Assembly: GCA_914767715.1 (NCBI GenBank)
Contig: OU612070.1
Coordinates: 14,897,501 to 14,961,500 of the forward strand
Length of the DNA: 64,000 bases
Direction: 5' to 3'
From: Membranipora membranacea
Lineage: Eukaryota > Bryozoa > Gymnolaemata > Cheilostomatida > Membraniporidae
Shown here: positions 11,701-23,215 of the stretch, one piece after another
How the letters are laid out: every line of letters starts with the position of its first letter
Numbering within the stretch: the stretch's first letter is position 1
Made by a program: the position numbers and the translations under genes
Notes under the pieces: generated by a model
What the model saw: the letters and a program-made list of their open reading frames with translations, nothing else
What the model was told of the DNA's origin: nothing
Database searches by the model: none

Positions 11701-12701
11701 GTTTTATACACGTGTCCGTATTTCTCTCGTCTTTGGCGGTAAAATGTGAATCCCTGGTAAAATATTTCACATTTTATAGGACAACTGGTCATTATGATGA
11801 TGAACAACTTCCATTTATGATAAGTTAATTAACAAAAACTGATTAAATAGCTCAATTGTCAAGATCCATGTGGCTAGATTCCGAGAAAGATGTAAAAACT
11901 TTTTGTGGAGAGCCACCTAGTTTGTCCATTTTGAAGATTAGGATCTGCTAAGAATAATTTCCTCTTTCAGGTGTTTAATATGAATCAAAGTCTTGTTTTA
12001 GCCACATATCTTTACTATTACAGAGTCCATCTGATGCACAAAAATTACCAGAAGCACTGACTAATAATAATTGAGATTATAGACAGTATTGTTAATTCAA
12101 AATTTTGATGTAAAACATTCGATATGATTATCTCTTGATGACCATCAAAGGGTTGTATATGAAAGTGGAATTAAGAAAGAAACAAGGGTAGATGCAGAGA
12201 ATGCAAAGAATGGCAGAAAATATGTTTCTTCTTATCCAACTTAAGCTCTTAAATCGACATACCTTGGCAATCATGCTGATTGTTTCTCCAACGAATGGGA
12301 AGCCAACAGTTCCTGGAGGAAGCGGTAGATTGCTGGATGTATCTCGTGTGTTGTTTATGTAGAATTTCCATAGTGAAATAGAGAAGAGGAACAAAGCTAA
12401 AGGCACAAAGTATGGCAGGAAAAATTCTACTCCTTCTATCAGCGTACCGTAATCCTGAAAATAGGAAATAGAATATATTAGTAAGTACAATGTTTCCACA
12501 AGCTAGTCAGGTGTTATTCAAAAATATAATAAATTAGTACCCATTGATTTTTACAATAAGATAGACTGTCAATAAATTGAACCAAATATATTTATTTACA
12601 GACATCTAGACATCTCTATTCACAATTTTCACAATAACAAATCGATCAAATTGAATTTCCCTTACTGCAAATACTAAATTAAACTGATGTCCACTTACCA
12701 T
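8734..12701 (-). CDS. CYP26: Cytochrome P450, CYP26 family (retinoic acid hydroxylase-like)
   Basis: Coding exons, 5' to 3' on the minus strand: 12701-12699 (ATG only), 12454-12263, 11753-11492, 11080-10845, 10614-10434, 10188-9959, 9072-8734; about 480 residues, a normal CYP26 length. An N-terminal hydrophobic anchor (about residues 11-30) precedes the CYP26-type hinge LPLPPGTVGFPFVGET. Later come YGHVYKTHVLGKPTIRI, the helix-K ELLR (E346, R349), GGFRQVLKTFELEGYQIPKG (strongly CYP26) and NPDRW. The heme cysteine is C423 in FGGNGIRSCVG. CYP26 enzymes sit in the ER membrane and hydroxylate all-trans retinoic acid. Two features are odd: the helix-I acid/threonine pair is missing (SAYHGM where the family has GGHETT), and the heme loop has one residue more than F-x-x-G-x-R-x-C. 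Introns are GT..AG and phases match throughout. Family call is firm; substrate is inferred. Confidence 0.93.
9505..9715 (-). mobile_element. tRNA-derived SINE, copy 1
   Basis: On the minus strand the element starts with a tRNA-like head. Its A box is TAGCTCAGTTGG and its B box is GGTTCGAATCC, both exact matches to the RNA polymerase III promoter consensus. The body is shared with copy 2 at 41580-41779 (gtttgcaggcaggtcgga and gcgccaa blocks). It sits in the intron between the last two CYP26-like exons, in sense orientation. The acceptor-stem half does not close after the B box, so it is not a functional tRNA gene. Confidence 0.85.
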
Positions 12702-12812
12702 TTTCTGTTGTGTAAAGTTTTTGGTTAGGTTTTGCGTGTGTGTGTTTTCAGTCCAAGAATTAATCCCTTGTGCAGGTTCGATGTTGTTTGTTTCGCATCG
12801 ACTTGAGTTATG
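12699..12812 (-). other. Probable 5' UTR exon of the CYP26-like gene
   Basis: The first exon appears to end with the start codon itself: ATG at 12701-12699 is followed at once by GTAAGT, and the next exon opens in frame with D-Y-G-T-L. The upstream limit is estimated from the TATA box about 25-30 nt further up, so the transcription start is only approximate. Confidence 0.55.
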
Positions 12813-12836
12813 ACCATCAGGCTGGAACACATGTGT

Positions 12837-12843
12837 TTTTATA
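12837..12843 (-). promoter_or_regulatory. TATA box of the CYP26-like gene
   Basis: TATAAAA on the minus strand lies about 136 nt upstream of the start codon, which places transcription start near 12808-12813. A palindromic E-box-like CACATGTG directly overlaps its downstream side (12829-12836). No clean paired retinoid response element was found in the next 500 nt upstream, only isolated half-sites. Confidence 0.5.
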
Positions 12844-12849
12844 CCTTAC

Positions 12850-15800
12850 TCTGTGGTTATGAATGAAATCACATTCAAACCGTCCAACTATATAATAAGG
12901 TATCTCGCAATAACGCAACATGCAACAAGATCAATTGGCCAACCACGTCATGTCATGACAATTTTAGAAACCTCTAAAATAATTTTCTAAACATTTGATT
13001 GGGCAACATAAGTGATGTTTATCAAAAGCTCGCTCAGGGTCATAAATAAATCCCAGTCTTTATTATCATAAATGTATTTGTCACTCTCTGTTTGAACTTG
13101 ATAATGTGCGTAAGTGAAACATTGACACTGAACACATATAGTGAAATGAACTTTTGACACTGCCTGGATAGAGAAAACGACAGGATATGGCAATTGCTTG
13201 CTTGACAAGTGACAATCAACTTAATGCCAGTGGTTGGGATTTCCAGCCATGATGAAATAAGTATTCAAGAGATCTTCAATTCTATAACCATGACATGACT
13301 TCCCGCTTAGTTTTTCTAGAACGTATGCAGCAGCTATAAGCAGTTATGAGAAGTTTGGATTGCACCAACGACAAACTTTGTATACCCCAAAATATCTTGT
13401 GCCAACAAACGGCTGTGTTCAAATTCCGGAGTCAGTCATCTTTAGCATTTTTATGTATCCCTAGTTTTTGCACAAGGTCGAAGTTAACAATATAGCTGCA
13501 AAACCAAACCGGATATAGCTTTAAATATATCTCTGGTTAATCATTTGGCTTTTCCAATTCAAACAAAAACCTTTTATTTTTTCAATCATTGCTCAACTAG
13601 GATGCATGTCAAATTGAGTAAGAAGTTTTAACTCTATATAAGTCCCAATCATTTGGTCATATTGAGCAATGTACTTAGGGTTGCATGCAATTAAAATTCC
13701 GTTACACCCACAGTTATTTACATTTTTGCTCTAAATCCATACATCTGCAGTCCCCACCATCTCTTTTCAATGTTTCTGTTCCCTTCCCCAGGGAAATCTG
13801 TATCCATAAGGTACCAGAAACTGTCATCAGGTATGTTCCTCGGCGGCCGTGGATTTGTGAGCACTATGCGACAACAACGGCCACTGAAATTACTTATTGA
13901 CCGACGAAATTGATAAATGAAATGGAAGATAAATCAGAATCAGGACAGGACTTCATCTTATCAGAAGTCACCCAGAAGGCATGATAGATTTTCATGCATG
14001 TTCCAAGTCCAAATCGAGCTCATGCGATTTTTTGCGTGATACTGTAAACAGGAAAGGCTGACATACTAAATTCAATTTCAGTGCCAAATGATTTGCATTT
14101 TTACTTATTGATCACAGTTCTGCTATAGCCATTAAATCATCGTACAGAATTAGCTATAATTTATGTTCCAAAGTTCATCGACTTGATGTTCTATTTTAAA
14201 ATTATACGTAATTTAGACATTCCTCCTTCCGGTAGGTGTTGTGTCTCAAGGACGAACCCTTGTAGCTCAGGCTCTTTCTCAATTCAAGGGACTGAATCCC
14301 CTGTAGTAAGGGTATCATTTGCTGCTCTGTGCTACCATTACTTTGGTCGATGCAGCTTCTCATTTATCCATGACCATCTAGGTCATTGTGCATCATACTC
14401 ATAGTATCATTAAGTTTGCACCCAAATTTCACCCCTTTTAAAAAGGTGTTTATCCACCCTTGGCTCGGTGTCATTCACTAGTACAGATTTGGCTAGGGAG
14501 GATGGTTTTTGGAAGTTTATTCACTTAATGTCCTATTTTGTTCATTTCACAGACAGGACAATATAGCTATTCTTAGTCTGAACGCAAGACAGGTATATTT
14601 AACAATTGGCTATCTGGCTCATTGCCGATTATCTCTTGTGTAATAATTCGTGTAAATTATAGTATGACGAACAGAAAGTGTTGCAATCGAAATTCCTTTC
14701 ATTGTGGCTTTTTTAAGTGTATTTACGCACATTATTATGATAGAACTAAAGACTACAAAAATTACATAGGCCTGGAATTTGGTTGTAATATCATAACACA
14801 AATCCTTTTGACTTTGTATTTCTTACGTCACCACGAGCCTCTTTTTATTACAGCTTTTGTTGTATTGCAAACAAAAAAGGAAAGTGTGGGCAGTGATCAA
14901 CATTTTTGCAACGGTGGGTGAATCTTATCTGCGCTCAAATATTTCACTCTGTCCGTTCTTGGATTTCATTGGTCGATTTGCGGTTTTATTGCCACTTTAA
15001 TCCTCACCCACTCAAGCCTCTAGTCCACCACACTTTCGCTAATTTCCGGCAATGAAATCTCTAATTTGTACTACTACCCCAACGCAGGTTGTAGACAAAA
15101 TTCTCAAGAAGGGAAATATCTCAACTCAATGCCGTCATGCTATTGCTGAGTAACATTGAATCCTCAGAAAAGGAGTTGCATATAGGGGTCGGTACTACTT
15201 ACTGCTACCTACCATAAAAGCTGCTTTAATGACAACGGCTTTGCAGGTAGGCGCATTCATGCTTCTGTCCAATAATCAGGCCTCCATGCAATTTCTTTCA
15301 CATCAATCTAGTTTCTAGGGTATGCCATGCACCTAAACAACACGTTGTTTTATGAGTAATGACGTAGGAGCACATTCAAACAAATATCTGTCACTAATTG
15401 CTTAATTTATTCTGCACCAATTGAATATTATGATTGAAACTTTGGTCTACTTAGATACCTGTTATATAATGATTGATATGCATTGAAACAAAAGCTGTTC
15501 TCTATATTAAAACATTCGATGACGCAAAAACACTAGTCAAAAGGTGCCATGTAGCTTTGTTTTTACAATTTTTTCCAAAAACATCTTTTGTCCTTAGTTA
15601 ATGTTCTCAGCTTTCAGTATATTATGCACTGGTCGTGCAGATCTCAAAAGATATACCATAACAAAGGCATTGCAGGTGTAATTGTAGATCTTGCAGTATG
15701 CATTTGGTCAGAGTAAATGAGGTTCATTCTAATGTTTTAACAGAGACTATAGATATCTATAGTCTCTGGTTTTACTACTCATTTGGTCTACATAAATGAA

Positions 15801-16640
15801 TATAGATTAATTTCAGATTCCGGAACAGTCTAAACAATGCTGGTTATGACGTACACATGCTTTAACTGTGATATCATGGAACTCCCTAAATACATTTCTT
15901 TCTCTGTCAATTATGTTGGTTTCAGTTCGGTATTTTGGTAGAGAAGGTTGGTTATTTTTGCATAATGTTGAACTCATAATTGATTTTATAGAATGCGGAG
16001 GTGTAAGAAAATTAGGAGACGAGTCCCTCCTTTGACCAAAAGTAGTTATTTTCTAACAATAATATTTTGCAATTTCCATACAGCTGCGGTTGTTTTAGAA
16101 AGCTGTATCAGCTACAGACAGCTCCATCTTTTCCATATTGGTAGGAAAATAGCAATAACCAACATCCTACGCTAAACTTGGTACAAGAATAGCACAGAGG
16201 GATCTTGATCATTTTACGTATGTATGTATAACATAATAGTTAAACAAGTCAGATTATTCTGCAACTATTAAATAAGTGAAGACAACTCATTTTTTAGAGG
16301 CAAGAGTAAGTTGTAAATCTGGTCTACCTTTGCCAGAAACTTAAAAAAAATAGACTCTACTAAAAGTAGAGTACTTTTACGGCAAACAATTGGAGTGTTA
16401 CAACAACACCTACTGACTGACATAATTTTCAGTTTGACACGCCATTTGACAGGACTTTGTTGTCGCTTTCCCCTTATTTTTTCATTTTTTTGGTAAAAAA
16501 ATTATGCAAAGTATTTGAACTCATCGTGCCCCTGTGCTAGAAATTGACAGAATGTCTACTAATAAGTGTCATCAGAAACTAATTAAGCTAAATGCGGAGA
16601 TGGAATCTTGTACTAGAAAGGATCACCTGCACCTGAGAAT
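12850..16640. other. Intergenic, no gene seen
   Basis: This is the upstream flank of the CYP26-like gene. Short open frames of 60-100 codons are AT-rich and have no recognisable motif. A perfect 28-nt palindrome lies at 15741-15768. Regulatory elements may be present but none can be supported. Confidence 0.5.
15741..15768. repeat. Perfect 28-nt palindrome
   Basis: The sequence cagagactatagat is followed without a spacer by its exact reverse complement. It is comparable in kind to the palindromes at 437-483 and 3983-4054 but differs in sequence. Confidence 0.9.
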
Positions 16641-16643
16641 TGA

Positions 16644-16896
16644 CAGGTCCGTAGTTGTAGGGGAGGTAGGCAGGGACGTTCTGACTCCCCTAGAATGCTC
16701 AATATAGTGGCCATAATTGATTATTCTAGGTCAGAATCAGCTCATTTGAAACTTCCATTTGCTATTTATTTCATTAAAACGCTTTGGAGGCTGGGGACTG
16801 GGGACTCAGGAGGAGCTTACAGTACCCAACCTGGTGTTACTTCACACACCCATGGATATTGGCCTCCCCTACCATTTTTTCTATACTACAGCCCTG
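16644..16896 (+). mobile_element. MITE-like element, copy 1
   Basis: The ~253-bp element begins caggtccgtagt and ends actacagccctg, short imperfect terminal inverted repeats. Its interior matches the reverse complement of 18982-19242 over most of its length, including ggtgttacttcacac, the gcgctt-type middle and tgctcaatatagtgg. Left and right flanks share aattg, a possible target-site duplication. It has no coding capacity. Confidence 0.8.
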
Positions 16897-16899
16897 AAT

Positions 16900-18980
16900 T
16901 GTACTAGCCTAACCTCAACGCCGTGTCCAATGTCATGTCCTCTCCGCCCAGGTACATATTAAAATTTGGCAGTCAACTCGAATTTTTTGTCTATCTTTTT
17001 CAGTTTAATCAAATGCCTATCAATATGATATTGATTTATCACACGTTTTCATCAGTTCGATATTAAATTCAATTGCTTACTGACTATGCCAAGTGACACG
17101 GATTCTATCGGAGTGTGACATTGGGTATGTGACGCCGCCCTGCAGATAGGGTCCACCGGCCTTGTGTAACATAGTCCCATCCTACAACATCCAAAAATAG
17201 AACGCTAGACAATAAGAACAAACAATTACTGAAGCCTTTTTAGAATCGAAAACACACATGCCTTGATTCGATTAATGCACAGTAGGTATTCAATTCAACT
17301 CAAGAGTTCAAGGAGAAATCACTGCATCCCAGTGAGGTTTGTGATTGGACGATCAAGCAGGCCTAGTTTTTTCCCATACCACGGGTCACATGCACTACAT
17401 AAAGGTGAGGCTGACTGATTTTCTATGGAAGCATCTGATTATGATGATATTACTCTGACATGATTCCAAAAAGAAATGAATCAAAGTTCAAACTATATGT
17501 GATATCAATACACCTGTCTTTCTCAGACGTGGAACATTCCCGTTTTTACAGGATGTGGCATCGGCGACTGACGCACCTCAAAGTTCATTTGATAAGAATA
17601 CTATGCATCTCGTCATGTCAACAAACAATAACTATGATAACTTCTATAACTACTTAGGTGTTTGTTCCGCTCACATTTCCCGATAGAATAAGTTACACTT
17701 TCAGCATCAGAAAGGTAGTTGTGGTGTAAAATATGATGCAAAACGGAAATGGTTCTGGAGTATGATACACAGAGGCAGATTTGTGTCCCTAGTTTATTCC
17801 TTCCCCGCCCACAACAAAGTTTGCATGCCAAGCAAAGTTCAGGCTGCACATCCCAGTTCATTATTCTGATCGATCAAAGAGATACATGTTATTGATGGTA
17901 TTCTGAATGTAGGAGCTTTGGGGGAGCTCAAAGCTGAGTGGGCTGTAGTGGGAGAGAACATTGTGGTATGCGGATGCCTCTGCATTCATCAGATTTTCAA
18001 TGGTGGTAGGCAGCCAACCTCAAACTAAGCACTTGTATCCAAACATGCGCGGCGGAAGACTACTTTATTGAACCCGTGAATACCAGGTCAGTCTGGTGCT
18101 CTGGCGTGTTTTGTGCTGCTTCAATCCAACGATCGGTCAGTCTGAGGTTCACCCCCCCCCCCCCCGCAAGACACTGCAATTTTTTCGGATCAGCCAATAT
18201 GAGTGGGAATTTGGGTGGATAAGCTACCAGCATTTAATGCGTTGTAGGCTCATTATGGGTTGAGGCTGCAATCTACTGTGCGCAAGAGGACCATATGACT
18301 TGACCGTAGTGATGATGTCATCACACCTAGACATTCAGTATCGCGAATGATTTACCAAATTAGTTTATCACAAGCCTAACCCAAACCTCGCCATTGTTAT
18401 TACTTTTATTCATTCTGCCAACGATAGTATGAGCTATTATCGGAGAAATTTGGAATATGTCTGAACCCCCTAGACTCTTGCCCCCCTCCCCGTCCGTTGG
18501 CCCCACCGCAATGGATACCTCTGACTCCAAAGATGGATCTGGCGTGTGCACTGCTTTGTAGGTATGTCGTCAAAGTAGCTTAAAGCAAATCTCTAAATTA
18601 GTAAAATTGAGTGGCAAGATATTGACTTCATTTGAGACACCATCTTTTTGTCTTTTTTTTGGCTACCTGTGAAGTCAAGATCTCATTTCATTTAATCTCA
18701 CTCTCTTAAGTAGATACAAAGGTATCGATAGCAGTGCTCAGCGTGCATAAAACGTGACTTTGTCTTCGTATTGGCCTTGCCTTTCGTAATTGCACTCTGT
18801 CTGTAAACAAACCTCAATATTATTAAATTTTCTAAAACAACCTTCGCTTTGTAACTTTCGTGGGATGATTCTAATTAATAAACTGTTTAGAGTTAAAGTG
18901 ACAGATTGCGGTGTGATGACTTAAAGCAGCGGTCATGACTCAATATAAGACAGGATAACACCAGACGCTTAATCTCAGAC
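16900..18980. other. Intergenic spacer between the two MITE copies
   Basis: I see no gene. It contains a poly-C tract at about 18151-18164. Other small open frames lack recognisable domains. Confidence 0.5.
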
Positions 18981-18981
18981 T

Positions 18982-19242
18982 CAGGGCCGTAGTCTAGGAA
19001 AACATGTAGGGGAGGCAAAAATCTTTGAGGGTGTGAAGTAACACCAGGTTAGGTATTGTAACTCTTCCTGAGAAGTCTGGGGTTAATCCCCTCCTAAGCG
19101 CTTTTATGATATAAATAGCGAATGGAAGTCCCAAATGAGCTGATTCTATCATGAAATATTCAATTATAGATTTTTTAGGCCACTCTATTGAGCATTCTAC
19201 GGAATGCAGAGCGTCCCTGCCTCCCCTAGAACTACGGGCCTG
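18982..19242 (-). mobile_element. MITE-like element, copy 2 (inverted relative to copy 1)
   Basis: The ~261-bp element begins cagggccgtagtctagg and ends cctagaactacgggcctg, inverted terminal repeats matching copy 1. It lies about 2.1 kb from copy 1 in opposite orientation. The right end is better preserved as a mirror of the left start than in copy 1. Confidence 0.8.
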
Positions 19243-21459
19243 TCAGTGAAGCAACATGCTGTTTCCATTTCTTCCCAATTGCACAATAGAAACATGATAC
19301 ATTTAAACTCTCGTTGGATATTATTCAAGTCATTAATTGACGAGACTGCTCACACAGGTCGAATGTCAATAAATGAGCTTAAAAGCAATTCTCAGAAAAC
19401 TTGCTTTGTTTTATTTGACTGTAAATAATCAAAAAGGATGAGTGTCGCTATTCCTAATTACCTCCCCTGTTGCGGTAGCTCTCATGTTACAGGTAAACAA
19501 AGGGGTGAAACTCCGGACATTTAAACTTTTATCTTCTTCTCGGTAATTAATGAGGTAAACAAACTAAACACGGTAGATTAGATTTTCCCTTCTGTAAATA
19601 GTTATGTTCTCCAAAAGTATATCAGAGAGGGGGAAAGTTCAAATGTATCACAAAGTTTCACAGGCACATAGCAAATTTTAGGAGCTAGGTCTTCCTCAAA
19701 CAAGTTGCAAATTACAAAAGTAATTAAATACATGATTATTCGCCAAAAACGTTATGGGGTCAAACATGTAAAACTGATGACTAACCATTCTGGAATTGCG
19801 AACCTGACACAATAAAAGTGGTCTGATAGGGGATAGAACAGGATATTGTTTTGCAGAAATATCAAAATATTCTCCAAAGTATATCACGATTCAATGATGA
19901 TAGCGTAAATTGCAAGTTTACTCTTGCAGGTCAAGCATAGTATATCGGATCTTGTCTTTATATCCTGTTGCGGCTTGGAGAGTTCAAAGGATGCGCTGTC
20001 TACACAAGGTGCAAGAATGGGTACAAAATAAATCACCAAGCCCGTACATCCTGTCCCTAACGTTGTTCTATTTTTAAATATAATGTTACATTTTTTCAAC
20101 CCAGAATCAAATTTGTAATTGGACTGCATGCTGATATTGACCGCAGACGAACAAATGATTTCATTCCACTTGCACCAATTTGAATACATTTATTAAGTAA
20201 TTCTTAGAATTGATAGTGTCCAGGCCTTTTTCAAAGCACATGCAATACACGGTCATTATTTAGAGCCACACACAGTGCCTGTCTAGTGTGTGCACATATG
20301 CCCTAGCAATGACTGGGAAAAATGTTACATGATTTTTTCTTTATTTTCTCTTATTGATGTTGAAATCATTCCTATCCCTGTAATTCCACATAGTTCAGAA
20401 GCCAAAAGTTCACAAAAGCTCAAAGCTCATGATCCTGTAATATTATAGAATAGGCAGATAGGCAGAAATTACACTTGTTGATATGACAAGACAGGCTATA
20501 GTACATTTTGCCCTTCAGACAACATGAGACAATAAACCTTTATCGACTATGTTCGCATGTTTGCAACTGTCTGACTTTCAATAGCAACAACAATCAGAAA
20601 CTCCTTTGACAGTTCAGACTTCAGAGTCAATGATAGGGTATGTATATACAAATTGGTCCGACAGGTCCTTTTTTTAAGGCAAAATTGTGGTGACTGAAAT
20701 AAATCAAAGAAATAAAAAAATAAAACCAAACCCCAATATCAGTATTTATTTAGAAATTTTATTTTCTACAATAAATACTGTTTATTCAATGAACCTGTTT
20801 TTAAACTTCATTTCGGTGTGGGTTTAGGATAACTAAAGACTTAAAAGAGCGATGTGCCAAAGAGTATTTTTTGGCAGAAAGGTTTATGGCTCAGTCAAAT
20901 TCTAAATAATTATTCACAGTGTTCATTGCCTGGTTAAAGACAGCCTGAGGGTTTTATTATTTATGCCCCTCCGCTTGCAACCCTATGTGCCTCATTGTTA
21001 GACAGTGCTGCTATGATTACTGCTCTGGTCAAATAAAGTTCAAAGCCTAAAAAGAGCGGAGGCGCATTTCTCAGCAAGGTCACACAGGTAGCAAGGGAAT
21101 GTGCGGGTGGACATTGTAAAATGAAATAGCTAAAAAACAAGCACTGAGGCTTTACTCAATGCAGTCACATTCTGCAAACCTATTTTTTATGGTTGCTGTT
21201 TTGTGATTAATTGGTGTCAACCACCTTCAGTTGACCTGACCGTCAGGTGAACTTCCCAGACTCATTCCGAAACAGAGCAACTCGAAAAACGAGTGAGTTG
21301 AAGAGGAAATCCGAAGCGTTGAAAAAATAAAACTAAAGTACTCACTAATTGAAGTTCTTATTGGCAAAACCTCGCTGGAATGCAAAAACCGCATGAAAAA
21401 AGTCGGTCAATAACAAAGACCAATAACACCCACACATTTACAGATATAAGACATTAACC
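19243..21459. other. Intergenic, no gene seen
   Basis: AT-rich, with a weak inverted repeat at about 20742-20781 (cagtatttatt / aataaatactg arms). No frame has a recognisable domain. Confidence 0.5.
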
Positions 21460-21495
21460 TTGATATCAATACCACAGCCCAGAGATATGACACGC

Positions 21496-21666
21496 ATGCA
21501 AGTTATATTCTATAATAATTGGGTTGCTGTGGTATTTTTAATATTAAGTAATGCGTTGTGCCAACAGCAGCCAGTGCAGAAGTACCTACTCAGCAATCAC
21601 GATGAGTTCTTGGAATCGGTTACATATTTAGGCCAGCGGCAATTGTTTCACGTGCATCAGTCTGCG
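21496..21666 (+). CDS. Possible first exon of an unknown secreted protein
   Basis: From the third in-frame ATG (21496) the frame encodes MQVIFYNNWVAVVFLILSNA, a convincing signal-peptide shape with cleavage likely after the C of NALC, then a polar stretch rich in Gln and His. The coding sequence can end at 21666 before GTAAAT, a moderate splice donor; without splicing it stops three codons later. Earlier in-frame ATGs are at 21460 and 21487. I do not recognise the protein and could not find a downstream partner exon before GCH1. It may be a real first exon, an orphan, or chance. Confidence 0.3.
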
Positions 21667-22084
21667 GTAAATTAAAATCTAAAATAACTCTGGCGCCCCG
21701 CCAGCTCAGTTTTGTGACTGCGTGTGAAAAAGATGCTATTGGATTCTCCGTCGAACAGAATATTTTTCGTTTTCTGATGGCGCTCGCCGTACTGTGATGT
21801 GGGACAAAACTCCGCTGGGGCTATTTTTCGGATATGGTTCTATTTAAAGGCTGGCGCCCTTGAAATTCAACGATGCGTGCCTGCAAATAAATTTGTTTGA
21901 TGTCAGTTTGTGGTAAGAAACAGATGGAGAAAAAGTCTTGACAGCATCTAAACAGTAAGGTACTCACTTACAGGCATTGCCATTTTTCGCGCAATCTTTA
22001 CTTTCCTAAATAAAACATTGAAAATCTCAAGATTTGGTCTGATAAAACAAAAAGTATTACCATGCAAAAATTGGATAGTGGTTT

Positions 22085-22325
22085 TGGCAGTTTTTAATTG
22101 AACACATGAGCCTGGACAATGAGTATGGTTGACATACTCATAGGTTGGTCGAGAATACTCTCTAAATAGCCGCTAAGGGTCAGGATGCGAAAAAATGACA
22201 GAATTATAAATTTTTTTCAAAATTTTGTTGATCATTTTGAACCTTGAGATGTCACCATAAACGTACCATTACTCATCGAAACCCACTCTCTTGATCCTTA
22301 GATATCAAATTAATATCCAATAACT
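22085..22325 (+). repeat. Dispersed repeat, copy 1
   Basis: This stretch is clearly similar to 35751-35985 in the same orientation. The best block is ttgttgatcattttgaacc followed by ttgagatgtcac; flanking blocks include catgagcctgg and actctcttga. It is probably a decayed, unclassified interspersed element. Confidence 0.75.
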
Positions 22326-22603
22326 CTCATTGACTATTGCGCTATGCCATAAACATATAAGTAACAGGGAGTAGCTTGTTTACTATTCACTGCCAGGCAA
22401 TTGGTGTCCCAGGAGCGAGGTTGTGTGCCCAATTGGGATTGGAAATAGATTATTGATCTACTTTTGACTTAGAAATTCAAAATCATCATTTTGCCACTTC
22501 TTCCAGCCCTTTGTCTCATATTTTTGAGGCAGAGCTGAGCCTGTTTATGCGAAATTGTTGCGCGAAATTTCTTTACACGAAACATTGTTACAAATTATCG
22601 ACT

Positions 22604-23215
22604 AGCTTAAAAAGTTTTTAGGAGTTCATATTGACAATCACCTTAATTTTTCTCGTCATGTAGATAGCATTATATCTAATTGCAATTCGAGACTTTTTTT
22701 ATTACGCCAACTTAAGGAACTAGGTATGAATACCGGCGGTTTATTTAAATATTATTGTGCCAACATACGATCTTTAGCCACATATGCTGCTCCTGCTTGG
22801 TTTTTACTTTTGAATGATTGTGACATTGTGCTCCTTGAAGGAATCCAGCGATCGGCCACAATGACTATTTTACCAGACCTATGTTATAAAAATGGCTGGA
22901 GTTTTTAAGTCTATCCTCATTGCATGGTTTTATTTTGGATCAGAGCAAGAGGCATTTTGTAAAAATAGCTGATGATCAAACACACCCTCTTTTTAATCGT
23001 ATTTTCAGAAACGAATGTAGAACATCTTCTCGCTGCAAAACCATTTTTAGACCTAAACTATGTAGGTCCCAAAAAACGTGCCAAATCATTTTTCCTTTTT
23101 TTATGACTCATTTTAATAATCGCTCTTAGTCATTTTTATCCCAACACTGTAAGCATTCAATTTTATCAATACCATGATATCAGATGCATAAATAAACTTA
23201 AGTAAACCAAAAAAG
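22604..23215 (+). mobile_element. 3' fragment of a non-LTR retrotransposon (reverse transcriptase C-terminal region)
   Basis: In one frame the sequence reads KFLGVHIDNHLNFSRHVDSI, then SRLFLLRQLKELG, YYCANIRSLATYAAPAW and LEGIQRSATMTILPD. This is the post-catalytic tail typical of CR1/jockey-like reverse transcriptases. A stop and a frame change near 22905 break it, after which the second frame continues with QSKRHFVKIADDQTHPLFNR and ends near 23127. The catalytic part and endonuclease are absent, as in 5'-truncated insertions. An AATAAA-containing tail follows at about 23190. It cannot be active. Confidence 0.78.

Noticed and set aside
13147-13160. DR2-like retinoid element (tgaact-tt-tgacac) upstream of the CYP26-like gene
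   Set aside because: The second half-site deviates from consensus at a key position; single weak match in AT-rich DNA is not enough.
16759-16962. Small frames inside the MITE-like copy at 16644-16896
   Set aside because: They overlap a non-coding inverted-repeat element and are not kept in the second copy.
22604-23215. Active non-LTR retrotransposon
   Set aside because: Only the post-catalytic tail remains, with a frame break near 22905; no endonuclease or catalytic motif.
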